Shown: positions 25,709 through 43,272 of the stretch, piece by piece
Layout of the letters: every line of letters starts with the position of its first letter
How positions within the stretch are numbered: the first letter of the stretch is position 1
Assembly (NCBI GenBank): GCA_013365325.1
Contig: JABVXV010000014.1
Span: 1 to 64,000 of the forward strand
Direction: 5' to 3'
DNA length: 64,000 nucleotides
From: Dipetalonema caudispina
Taxonomy: Eukaryota > Nematoda > Chromadorea > Rhabditida > Onchocercidae
Made by a program: the position numbers and the translations under genes
The notes under the pieces: generated by a model
The model's database searches: none
Seen by the model: the letters and a program-made list of their open reading frames with translations, nothing else
What the model was told of the DNA's origin: nothing

Positions 25709-27957
25709 TTATAGGTATAACGAAGCCGTAAAAACGATATCACGTTTCAAAAGCACTCGTGCTTCTTCAAAACGTGCTTCCAGATCTCCATTTCCGATTG
25801 CTTTTGAAGCACCCACCATCTCACGCAGCAATTCTTCCAAACGTCGCATGCAGCGAATTATTGACCCTGTAATTTGACGAAAAGAGAGTGAGATCATAAA
25901 GAAAAAAAAGCAACTTCAGTAGTTACCGTAACTGTCCTCAGCATGTGGGCACAAAATGACCAATAAAACATATCACATATACACATACATATATACAAAC
26001 ATACAAATGCACACGCATAAATACAACATATATACAAAAAGACATGCATATACGTATTGATATAAAAACAATGTTTAATAATACCTTCAAAAACGTCCGT
26101 TTTTTTTAAAATTTCAGCGAAAGATGCACCAGTACACCATGCATGGACCACATCCATCAAATGAGGCTTAAATGATTCGACGTATTTATCCTCATCAATC
26201 TCAAGTTTTGATTCTTTTGTCACTCTTGCAATGCGTCTGGCGTATTCCTGAAATGATTTAAAAAATGATTCCAAAGCGACAAAACTAACATTCTACATAA
26301 GCCACAGCGAATGACCAAAAATGGGAGCGTTCAAAACCTTACATTATGGGCGAAAGAGAAACAAAATCTTGCTTGCTAAACTATAGCCTACTCTTCATGT
26401 ACGCTTTCTCCCACATATCAAAAACAAATAATCAATCCAATGAAAATCCCTTTCAAAGCTAAAAAAAGAAAACTTGGTATGGAAGGTCCAAACACGATTT
26501 GAGTTGACACAAGCTTTACTTAATGTTAATGAGATATTAAAATTGGACCACTTAAATGAAAACATGTCAAGTATTCATTAGTCTTAACAACAGATAATAA
26601 AATGGCACACCTGCATTGCTCTCAAACATCCACTGAGATCATCTGCCAATTTTGTTCCCCCTGCTTTTTCTTCAAATACAAAACATGACAGCAAAGCTGC
26701 CAACTGCGGGGTAGCAAGCTCGGTGAATATACCACCAAACATCATCTCCGTTAACATTAGCTCATCTGCAGCACTCACTTCACATGAGACACGCCCCTGA
26801 AGTGCACGCAATTATCCCATTTGAAAATGTGGTAAAAAACATGCTTTGATGTTTATCCAGCTCACTAGTCGTGAAAAAATATTGGAAGAATTAAGACTCT
26901 TCAAATTAAGTGGACATAATAAGATAACGGTAATACATTAAGAACTATTTTATTCCAGCATTGTCCCAAAATCTATGTTAAATACTTTTACCACCAATCG
27001 TATCTTTAACCTTTTGTGTAATAACATCATTCTCGTCGCAGTACTGCAACCTTCGAAGCACCCGCTTGCGACATTTCAGCTCATCCAGCTGCAATAAACT
27101 TTGCGCTTTCTTTAGCTCAGTTTTTGCCACTTTCAGTTCCGCTTCCAACTCTAGCTTCTTTTCATACTGTTTGTAGATTTCGTCAAATTTACTGTTCTCC
27201 CTGAACTGCTTCCATTAGACAGAAAATCAGAAGCATCAAAGCTGTTTGAACATTAAACTGGAGGCAAACGTACCTCAAAGGATGGTTATCCTTTCGTTTT
27301 TCCAGTGCTTGCAATTTAATAATATTTTCTTGTAGCACTGAATCACTTATTTTCATGTCGTTTAGCGGATCAAGCAAAGGCATAATTCCGTTGAATCTTT
27401 TCAAAACTTCCTAAAATGTCATAAATAGAGTATGGACGGGACATATTATTTTAGAATTTAGTACAAAATTATTACTTTTATAACGCGACCAGCACTTTGT
27501 TTTCCTTCGTATGCTTTTAGATTCTGCGGTAATTTTACGCGTGCTGCACTTATTTCAGACACACAACTGATCGCAACAGATACAACCTAAATAGCATTTT
27601 AATTCAATCTAAGTATTACAAGGAAATTAGAAAAGCTATTTCATTTAATCCGGTATTTCTTCCATAAACGATCAAAATTACTAAAATGAAATAACGACCT
27701 CTACAACCCCTTTCTCATTCGCATCAGGTGGTCGCAATTGTGTGATATCTGACAAATTTTTTGCACTTTCTGCAGACAGTAACATCAGTACATCTAGTAC
27801 ATACATCACATCCAAGCCAAGAGGATCAACCGGGTTCGCTTTTTTGTGAAAGTCTAATAGAGCCGCCCATCCAAAATCTTTATTGTTCGATACAATCTGG
27901 AAGTGCATATTAGAGTTTTAATAGACATTTCACGATTTGAAATTAAAACTAAAAGTA

Positions 27958-27988
<31 letters not shown>

Positions 27989-30900
27989 GGAGTAAATCCA
28001 AGCTGAATTAACAACAAAAAAGACATAAGATTTAGAAAGAAACAAACATGAAGTAAACGCCCAGCTTGCAGGAAAGGTACAAGATGTTTCGGCTTCGTGA
28101 CAACTTCTTTTACAGCATCTTTCAATACATCAATCTGTTTTTCCATTTGATAATAACCTGATATTTCTGTTTCTTTGTCAATTTTATAAGCAGCAAGTTC
28201 TTTTTTCTTTCTTTCCACATCTGCAAATTTGGTGATACTGTCGGTAAATCTAAACTGAGGAAATTCATATAAAACACAAACTATAAACAACTAATGTAAC
28301 AAACTTCCGTAGAGTTGCGGCAAGGCATCATAATTCTGGAACTGATAAAATGAATTCTCCAGCATAAATTCAGGATTAATCCCTTCAACTCGGAGTAAGT
28401 TCAAAACCATATTATAAGTCAAACGAAACTGCGAGTTGAGCGGGTCTGGCGCACCTAAAATAAAAGACGATCTGTAAAAAAATGAAATTCAGCAATATTT
28501 TCTTGTATGAAAATTCTCCGTAAATCATAAAAACAGACGTGAGAACAAAATTCTTTCACAAAGAACTAACCTTTAATAATCTGTTTAGCCACGTCCTGTC
28601 CCATCTGCTGATCAACCATCAGTATCACAAGGCCTCGGTCGTCCTTACCTCGACGTCCAGCTCGCCCACTCATTTGGATGTATTCTCCCGATGTAATCCA
28701 CCTGTAACACCGAATTTCAACGAAAGTGAATGAGAGAAAAAAAATCTTAACTGTATCAATTTAATTATATCTAAATGGATTGGCGGGCTGTATTTGAATG
28801 AACAAATCCCGCAGGGACTGCATACAGTGCTCAAGATAAATGTTCACATCATGAAAAAACAAACGATTCACAATTCCACGATCAAGCATGCATCTAAACC
28901 ATGTGGGTACCATACTTTTAATTCCATTGACAAATGTTTGCAAAGTACAAAACATATCAAATATAAAAGCAAATAAAAACAATTTTAGAACAAACCGATA
29001 ATCTTTCCCATCGAATTTCCTTGCTGATGTGAATAACACCGTCCGAGCAGGCATGTTTAGGCCCATCGAAAAAGTTTCAGTAGCAAACAAAGTCTGCAAA
29101 TTACTTTTATTCGTATACATCTTAACTCTTGTCCTATTTCTGTTACAAATTTCAATAAACTCGCAAGAGATAAATTATCTATACCAAACTACTTACTTTG
29201 ATCAAACCCTCTCCAAACAAAATTTCGATCACTTCCTTAACAATTGGCAGTAAACCCGAGTGATGCACTCCAATACCACGCAACAGTAATGGTAGTACTC
29301 GTCCAATTTCAGGTAATTTGCTGTCTTCTTCGGATAACAAACTGATTGCATTGACAAATATCTCTTTTACCTTTGCTTTTTCATCTTCTAAAAGATTATG
29401 CAAACATTGCTGGTAAACACTGAAACTGAAATCTCTTCAAAAGAATGAGAAAAAATACTCCACCTGTATTGAAATCCAAATTCGTCATTTGCGTTGCATA
29501 TGCTTCACACTCTTTTCGGCTGAATGAGAAAATGATAACCGGAATCATATCACGTTCCTTAAGGGTACGTATTATATTCACCACATGAGGTGTACCTGAA
29601 TAGATGAAAATATGAATCCATTTCCAAAACATACAATTCTTCGACAGATTTCGAAATGTTAGGAAATTCAAAGTACCTACTTTGTAAATTCAGTAAGTAA
29701 TATAAAACTTTGCTTGGGGAAAAAACCATAACATAAACATCAGGAAAGATAGCTTCAAAGTATTGGTGGACAAAACGAATGATATGAAAATCAATCATAA
29801 AATTACCTGATGTTCCGCCCTTCTTCCCTCTGCTAATTCCACCCTGTCCTGCATCACCCACTTGTGACAGCACATTCATTGCTTCAGTAAATTTATCCTC
29901 TCGAAAAATTCCCTAAGATATTTCCTTTAACCTCAGGGAATCATTGATATGAAAACAAAACTGTAACAAATCTTAGGATGCAAAGAACACTGTAGAAAAT
30001 ATCCAGTAGAATGGCTTCAAAAAAAAGCAAGTCTCAAAAGAATACAAGTGATCGGAAAGAACAAATGCTTTTCTAATCTTACCTGCATATTCACAACTTC
30101 ATACAGGCCTGAACCACCGGCTGGATATATGAAATGCTGTAATGGCACTGGACGATAATCGGTATATATAACATGAACCGGTTGTTCGTGAAGATACACT
30201 ACCCAGTCTGTAATGTTATTTTCATAAAATTATTAAGGAAATAAAACACTACAAGTTCATGAATATCATCAAAACAATAACTAGCGCATCTCTTTCAGCA
30301 CCGCACTTTTAACAAGACTGACCTGCAAACTGCCTTGCATTTGGGATAGTAGCGGAAAGAAAAACATAATGTACAGTGTCAGGTAGCAAAATAATTGTTT
30401 CTTCCCACACAACGCCACGTTCTATAAAATGAACATGATAAATAGCTCTTCAAAATGAAATTTTCCAATTTCTTGGTTCAGATTTCACATGCTGATTCCT
30501 GTCAGGTCTCTTTTGAAGTATGATGTTTAACACTAAAAACAGTTCTCGATCCTTATGAACTAGAAATTTATAAACGTTAGAACAAGATGTCTGGAAATTA
30601 CAAATTATAAACCTTTGTCACGCATATAGTGAATTTCATCGAAAATAACCCATCCAACTTCCCTCATAATCTCCGAACCACGATATAACATTGATCGCAG
30701 AATTTCCGTCGTCATAACAATGCAAGATGCATCTGGATTCAATGTATTGTCACCAGTCATCAAACCTACATCCTATAATAATTTTAGAAAAAACAAGTTG
30801 AAGGAGTTTTCATGCTATGGATATGAAATAAGCAAAAAGAAAAACTTACACCAAATTCTTCTTCCAATTCTCGATATTTCTGATTAGACAAAGCTTTGAT

Positions 30901-32098
30901 AGGTGAAGTATATATAACACGCTGTTTATCACGTAAAGACATCGCTATTGCGTATCTAAATACTAGAATTTAGTGTACTTTACATGTTAATTAATGTCGT
31001 GTTTACAACTAATACAATGTGTCTTTCATTAATGTCTCAATTTCTACAACCTATTTAAATTAGCACGCAATAAACACTTCTAAAAAACCTTACGTGATAA
31101 AAAGAGCGTGGAAAGAAAAAATGTTTGCTTTCAATAGACTTACAATGCAACAACAGTTTTTCCGGCAGAAGTATGAGCCGATACAAGAACGGAATGGCTG
31201 TTGTCAATACAAGTGATTGCTTCCCTTTGAAAGGCATCTAATTGGAATTCATACATCTTGGCTGGAGCTGTTGTGCGTGGCTTCAATGGTACATATTCCA
31301 TATTTGGTGGTAAGACGACCTGAAAAAATGGTCATGCAAAAAGAAAAATGACAAAAATGTACTTCGAAAGATCATAAAACTACTTCATGTGAACAATTTC
31401 CTTCACTTTCGACAGTTTTGATATTGTTTCGTGGATGGGAAGCTAAACCGGGAAGCTCCTCTGTAGTAGTTTCAGTTTTCGACCTTTTCGACAATAGTCC
31501 TAGAAGAAAAAAATCCCTAATTACTTGAGTTAAAGAAGCATTCTAGAGGTGAAGCAAAAGTTATTAAAGCTTACTAAATCAATAAGCACAATCAGAATAA
31601 GGATACCTGTGTCGTTGTCATCTGCCTCATCATCATCATCGCTGCATGCCATATTAATATCTTTATTTGCAACATCACCTGTTGCCAACTGCCCCAGTAG
31701 TTGGTTAGCTCGTTCACGAGCTTCCTTCTGCTTCTTCTTGTTCATCTAAATATGATATTTTTCCAAAACTAAACCCAAATCACGTTATGTGCAGTTGCCA
31801 GTCTTCGTGTATTAGTGAAGGTGATAAAATGAAAATATTTAATACAACATTTAACAGTTAAATTTAAAAAAAATGACGTAAAGAGTAAAATGAGCTGAAT
31901 AAACTCGATCTAATAGTGTTGACATTTAAATGAAGAGAGAATAAGTTGATCGAAACATTGGTAAGAAAACTTGGAAGAACGAATTACCTCTGCTTTTTGA
32001 ATAGATCTGCTCAATGGTTCCTTTTTGCCGGTATTACCGGATGATAGTGAACTACTACCTTCTGCAAAAACATCGAAAATTTCCATATCTTCATCCAT
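25709..32098 (-). CDS. mtr-4: MTR4 exosome-associated RNA helicase
   Basis: ATP-dependent 3'-5' RNA helicase of the Ski2/Mtr4 family; it unwinds structured and oligoadenylated RNAs and feeds them to the nuclear exosome. 22 exons: 31988-32098, 31607-31745, 31384-31499, 31144-31319, 30850-30955, 30613-30772, 30323-30421, 30083-30207, 29807-29912, 29464-29595, 29197-29387, 28996-29093, 28571-28701, 28305-28454, 28048-28220, 27699-27896, 27476-27586, 27274-27410, 27011-27200, 26611-26796, 26085-26247, 25709-25866. Phase closes everywhere, giving 1051 residues (human about 1042). Motifs: Walker [10 protein letters not shown] (about 169), DEIH box (about 262), SAT (about 290), motif [12 protein letters not shown] (about 530), arch/KOW region, then the DSHCT helical domain with [13 protein letters not shown] and the family end RDIVF-ASLYL. 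The start precedes an acidic N-terminus. A TTTCTGTAG acceptor lies 12 bases upstream of the ATG, suiting spliced-leader addition. Confidence 0.97.
27958..27984. repeat. (TA)n microsatellite in an mtr-4 intron
   Basis: About 13 TA dinucleotides in the intron between the exons at 28048-28220 and 27699-27896 of mtr-4. Confidence 0.9.
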
Positions 32099-32115
32099 GA
32101 TAGGTGTTGTTCACG

Positions 32116-33053
32116 TCACCTACAGAAAGCAAATAAATTAATGATGTAAACTGTTAGAGTAATAATAAGCTCGTGAGCATTCGGTCTCCTCCATCTATAC
32201 TTCAGCCATCCATTCTTCAAACCAGAAACATTGAGTAGTTCTGACGTATATTTTAAATGACCCAACTGCACTACATATATTCCTGACCGGATCAGAACAA
32301 ATCCTTCAGTAACATCAATGTTGTAATAAAGATTTTAAATTTAATTGTTGGAAGGAAAAAGAAGTGCTTATACGTCATATGTGAATTGAACCGAACCATT
32401 TAAGCAATCAAGTAGCATACTGAGAACAATAAAGCATAAAGAAAATGGTTAGCTTATACCCATATCAAAACGGCTGATAACTTCTACTCACGTGAATAGA
32501 AGTGAGCATATCATTGCGGGAAACCCGAAATACGCTAATAAATATGTCATTAGTGTAAAGTATACAATGGTTACAGAGTCCCTCCATACTTCCTCACGTC
32601 CAACGTGTAACTACACGCAACGAGAAGAATCTGAGTACGAATTCATAAAGGAACCAGCAAACAGCCTGAAGAAATAATACGATCAAAGTGATATTAAACA
32701 GATGAATATTTTTGTGCAATTTTGATGAACCTAAATGAAACGAAAGTGTCGTGTATCCTATTATCAAAATCATCATTTGGAGATGTATTAGTATCTTGCT
32801 AACCTTTGAACTTTCCAATTTTCGAAATCATTAAATGTTATTGAGAAGATTGGCTCACATTTAGATCGAATTTGGACTTTTTTTGAAAGGATGATGTTGA
32901 ATCAAATTTATTGTCACTTATTTTTTCTAAGAGAATGGTCTATAATAGCACGAGTATTTCGTATCACGAAATAGAAGCAATTGATTAGTATGATAATGGA
33001 AATAAAATGAAAAGTAATGGCGACGAAATATTCGTATGAAGAAGGAAGATAAA
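32116..33053 (-). CDS. Unassigned multi-pass membrane protein gene directly upstream of mtr-4 (5' end unresolved)
   Basis: Exons that join in phase: 32952-33053, 32804-32876, 32700-32730, 32492-32610, 32397-32419 (or to 32374 with a different join) and 32116-32303 (stop TGA). They encode a hydrophobic segment (FISIIILINCFYFVI), a soluble loop (CEPIFSITFNDFENWKVQR), a second hydrophobic block (VTIVYFTLMTYLLAYFGFP), then VLIRSGIYVVQLG, a basic LKYRWRR patch and a hydrophobic end (LIITLTVYIINLF). Donors include GTGAGT and GTTAGC; acceptors include TTTAG and CTCAG. The last join uses a weak donor (GTTCGG). Start not found. The family is not recognised. The stop lies 17 bases before the mtr-4 ATG, so the two may share a primary transcript. 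Confidence 0.45.
32480..32503. promoter_or_regulatory. 24-base near-perfect palindrome centred on a CACGTG E-box
   Basis: Positions 32480-32503 read as their own reverse complement except for one mismatched pair (32487/32496); the centre is TCACGTGA. It sits about 390 bases upstream of the mtr-4 ATG and overlaps a splice donor in the candidate upstream gene. A CACGTG core is the canonical site for bHLH factors; use here is inference. Confidence 0.5.
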
Positions 33054-33380
33054 CTGATGAATAATTCGAAAGGATTCTCTAAACACTTGATCTATTTTGA
33101 CATCGAGTTTTTCCACCTTCATGATCAATTTTCAAAATATGGTTTGAATACTTTTTTTACATATATTTCAAACAATTGTCTTCACTCTTTCCTGTCCGGG
33201 TTTAGTTTTCTTATTAAATTTCGAAACTTATTTTAATTATTTAAAAGTTTGAAATATTTTTTCGCGGTAATCCATGGAATTTTAGTTGAAGCAGCTCATA
33301 AATCGATTTATACAATTTACTTCATAATTTTTATTGAAACGTGTGATACACTTTAACAATTTTGGAATTGTATTTTCCGA

Positions 33381-39036
<5,656 letters not shown>

Positions 39037-39964
39037 AGCAGGCGATGAAAAGAATGTTTCAAGCAGTCATGTCATCTATTTATTGCATTACCTATAAATC
39101 TTGACACCCTTACTTCTCAAATGAACCTGACCGCAACCACGTTTTTAACTTCACTTTCTTTTCGAGCACATTCTACAAATAATATTTTCTTCATTTTTCA
39201 CACTTTATCATTCTCTACTTAAGGCCTTTGCAATTATTAAGTTAAAAAGTAATTACACACCTCCAGCATCTCAATGGAAATGAAAAAGGGGCCTGCTGCG
39301 GAATCCGCTTTGTATACCTTTCTTCAAACTTTCCAAATTTCTATAAAAAAGTACCTCGTGAAACTTCTAAAGCTTGATGCCGAATATGCACATTTTTATG
39401 AAAACTGCACTTCACACTATACAAAGTCCACGAACTGTACATTCAAATCAATTTACATTTTAAAAATCACTTGCTACAAAAGAATTTGAGTATAAAATTG
39501 AAAGTTTAAAAATATTTTTACAAATGATGAATGGTAAATGATAGTAAAGTGGATGTTTAAAGCTAAGCTTTCAGCACAAAATTAATCTTGTTTCGAAATC
39601 CTCTCTCTCCACTTCTCTAATCAACGAGCTGACCCACTGGATCTACTTCACTTCCTGCTTCGCCAACTCAATCGGTATTAGCGTAAAAGTGCCACATTTC
39701 AGGTTGCAAAACATGTCATCACTGTCATGTGTGTGCGCTTCTCAACAACCTATTTAAATGCCCTTCAAAGAGTGGATTCCCCAAAAGTAAAAGCACATCA
39801 CCGTCACACTGCTGAAATATACATTTCCTGAGCCATAGTAAACTAAAACGATGAAAACTTCAATATAGATGAAAAATTAGAAAAGAAGCTAATATAAAAA
39901 ACTGAAAATTTTCTATCCCTATAATATAAGGAAGTTGAAACACCCAGCATTAATGTGTGCCGAT
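39037..39964. other. Intergenic region between convergent enolase and CIP2A genes
   Basis: Contains the 3' flanks of both genes. A GC-richer, pyrimidine-rich segment at 39577-39756 is open on the plus strand for 60 codons after a TTTCAG acceptor and ends in TAA. It reads partly protein-like but has no visible upstream partner other than the already complete enolase. Confidence 0.5.
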
Positions 39965-42900
39965 TCAAATCTCGTTCATCATCTGCATCATCTGGTCTTT
40001 GAATTTCAATACCTTTTGTAACTCCTTGTTGAGACGTCCAATTTCTTCACTTTTCTCATCCAGCTACAACGCATTACGAAGATTTTTTGGTTTTTCACCA
40101 ACCAATAAACATTTGTATATACGGATGAAAAAATCTTTGTCTTGAGTCAGAGGAGCAGACTTGAATGGTGGAAAATGATAATGCAAAAAGGATAAGCAGG
40201 ACAAAAAATTTTAAGAGTGATTACCAAATTTTGCAAACATTTCACTTCAGAATCTTTAGCATTCGTTATCTCTTCGAGTTTTCTCTGCGCATGCTTCAAA
40301 TTCTCAACCATCTCTACAAAACAAGGCAAAACAAGGTATACTGAAGTTTTAAGTTTGTCTGAATTAAACTGTTTACAATGAAGCATGGACTATTTTCTCA
40401 TTAACATACAAAGTATCTTGGTGCAAAAATAGTTTATGCTTTTTTTTATGAAATTAATACTTCAAGCAATGTACGAAACAAAATTTTTCAGGATATATCT
40501 TAACTAAGTCTTACTGATGCAAAGAATTTTACAACTCAGCTAAAAGAGAGAACCAAACTATATCTAAATACCAATAATGTAATACTATTGTCATTCGTCA
40601 CATGAATTTCCGCAGGTAAATTCATGTGTTTTATATTTTTCAAACTGAGAAATATAAACCACTGTATTCGGCTTTTTTAGCCATCAAATTTTGTTCCAAC
40701 ACTTTAAATTCATTGGTGAGCTGAATACATTCTTTGTCCTTATCAATCAACGCATTTGATGCTCTGGAAATATAACAGCTTGACAAAATTCAAGAAATCA
40801 CTGTCCATCGCATATTGCTTCATAATCTTTTTTTTTAAAACTGGATTCGATCTAACCAAATAAACATTTTGTCGGTCCCAAAAAAGACGTTAGTAAGGAT
40901 TAAATTAGCATCAAATAAAGCTTACTGGGTAAATTTTTTCTTCAACTCATCGTAACGGCTTTTTGTTAGTGTAGCAAGTTCCCTTTCACTTTTATTTTCT
41001 TCTTGTAAAATATTTTTTTCTTGCGTCATTTTCTCAAGCCTGAAAGTGGAAAAGTACCAGAAAGAATGAACAGACCAGTGGGCACGTCAAAACGGAACGG
41101 TTTCGATCTATCACTGTCAATTCCACCTATGATTCTTCCGAATTCCGCGAAAGGACGTGAAAACAACGTGTGATCTACTTAAATTTTAAGTCAACTCACT
41201 CGTCCTTGAGCGTAGCCACTTCCATATCTTTATCTTCCACTATTTTTTTATAAGCCTCACATGTTTCTTCCGTTTCTCTTTTCTCTGAGTAGAGAGAAGT
41301 TAAGACGGCATTTAAATCTTCGATCTTTTTCTCGTAATTAGTGACCGATTTTCGAAGATTTGCTATCTGTAAGAACTGTGAAGCATTTAAAAATTAAAAC
41401 TTCTCTGAAGATTGAAAAAAGAGTAAACCAGTCACCTCATTATTATCCTCATTGCTGTGCAGATTTTGAAAATATTCATTATGACGTAATGAGTCTTCCA
41501 TCTTCGCCACCATTTCCTCCAATTCCCTTTTTCGAATCTAAAACATAAAATGCGCACAGCGCAACAACGAAAACAACAACAACAACAACAATAAAAACAA
41601 CAATTCAAACTGTACAGATACAATCTATTGCAGAAGCTTTATTTTTTCTGTCTGACTATTCTAATTCAATTTTTAAAATACACTGCAAGTGTTATAACTG
41701 GAACCCTTAAGTTAAGTCGAACTAAGCTTAAAACTGAAATAGCATCTTAAATGACATACGAATTAAAAGAAAAGAGAACAATGACGTATGGTAGTTTTGA
41801 CAGAATAAGCGGTCGAACCAGTAGAGATGCAAAAAATTTAAGCGTACCTTCAAAGTTTGTATTTCCTTCTCATACGTACTTAATAAGTGAGATATTCGAG
41901 AATCTTTGAGCTGAAACCCGATTCGTTGTCAGGCACTATTTATTTCTATTTATATAACAATATAAAAGGAAATGAATATTATGGAGATTCAGAATCAAAT
42001 CCAGCATTCCACTGCTTCACATAAACTGTTTGGAATACGATAAAGCTAAGGACATATGTGATTTCAAACTTACATCATTCCCTTGCCGTAACTTGTCTGG
42101 CAGTTCATCGAGTTGCTTTGCAGTTTCACCTTTACTTGTCAAGCGATCACTGGGTGTTTTCCTGCCATCCATTAAGAAACCATCACCATCACCATTTAAA
42201 CCAATTTCGGAACAACTGCTACAACGATAGCATAAAAAGGTGAGCAACACATATGCTTACAGTGATTTCCTATTTAATCCTGGAAAAAGAAAATATCGAA
42301 GCAAAAAGTGAGAAAGAAACTTACCGAGAGAAGCAGTTTCTTGCTACATTACATGCCATAGTTTTTTCTCTGGGACAGCTTGCTATCAAATCTCCCAACC
42401 TCAAAATAATTAATTAAGATAAGTTGAGCAGGAGATCAATATTGAAAGTATACCATTTTGTGGGAAAAGTGTGACTTTGTGCACAGTGTATGTAAAGAAG
42501 CAAGGCTTCATGTGTCAAGTCGGTACTACCATCAGCGATTGCATATGCTATGAACGGCACTAGGCGGTCGTCCTGAAAGAGAGATTGTAAAAATAAATTC
42601 CGGAACATAAAGTACTCAATTGTCGAATTAATAAACCAGTAACCTTTAGTATTTTCCAATACAAATCCTTATGCGACTTTGAATGATCCTTCAGTATGGT
42701 CAGAATTCTCAACAGTTTCAAAACGACAGCTACGCCATCAACGCTGTAAATTTCTACATGATTCATACAATGCAATAATGAGGAACATGAAAAAACTATT
42801 AGACAGAATTAGGAGAGAAAAAATGATTTTCTGTTCATCTAAAATAATATTACCATAGAACAGAGTCAGATAAATGGTCTACTCGAGGTGACTCAAAAAT

Positions 42901-43241
42901 CAACCCTTTGCTCAAGCATGCATGAATTATGAATATTAATATGCCTTACAAATTCGAGGAATATAAAAAACTATTGGAAGCCTACTCTGTTCATAAATTA
43001 ATAGAATTGATCTGTAAATCCGAAAATGTGGAGTAAAAAAACAGAAAACTCACCACCAGTCAGGCAAAGATCCACTACGCTGCATTGTAGGTTGCCCTAC
43101 ATAAGTAACAATAGTATTTGAGATCATTTGTGATTCAATGATGTGAGAGCAAAGCGGGGCAGTGATAACTTCCAGTAAATAAGTTCTTATTTCATCATCG
43201 TTTAAAACCGCTGTAAAGAAAAAATAAATAAATAAAAACAA

Positions 43242-43272
<31 letters not shown>

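Noticed and set aside
28761..29120. 119-codon minus-strand ORF inside mtr-4
   Set aside because: It is a read-through of one mtr-4 exon (28996-29093) into its intron; the conserved helicase sequence continues instead at 28701.
29463..29485. Reading mtr-4 on past the 29464 donor (TGGVFF...)
   Set aside because: Family alignment requires splicing to the exon at 29387, where codon phase and the [10 protein letters not shown] sequence resume.
32594..32818. Minus-strand 74-codon hydrophobic ORF (AVCWFLYEFVLRFFSLR)
   Set aside because: Its frame cannot be reconciled with the better supported exon 32492-32610, which joins in phase to both neighbours; treated as intron sequence.
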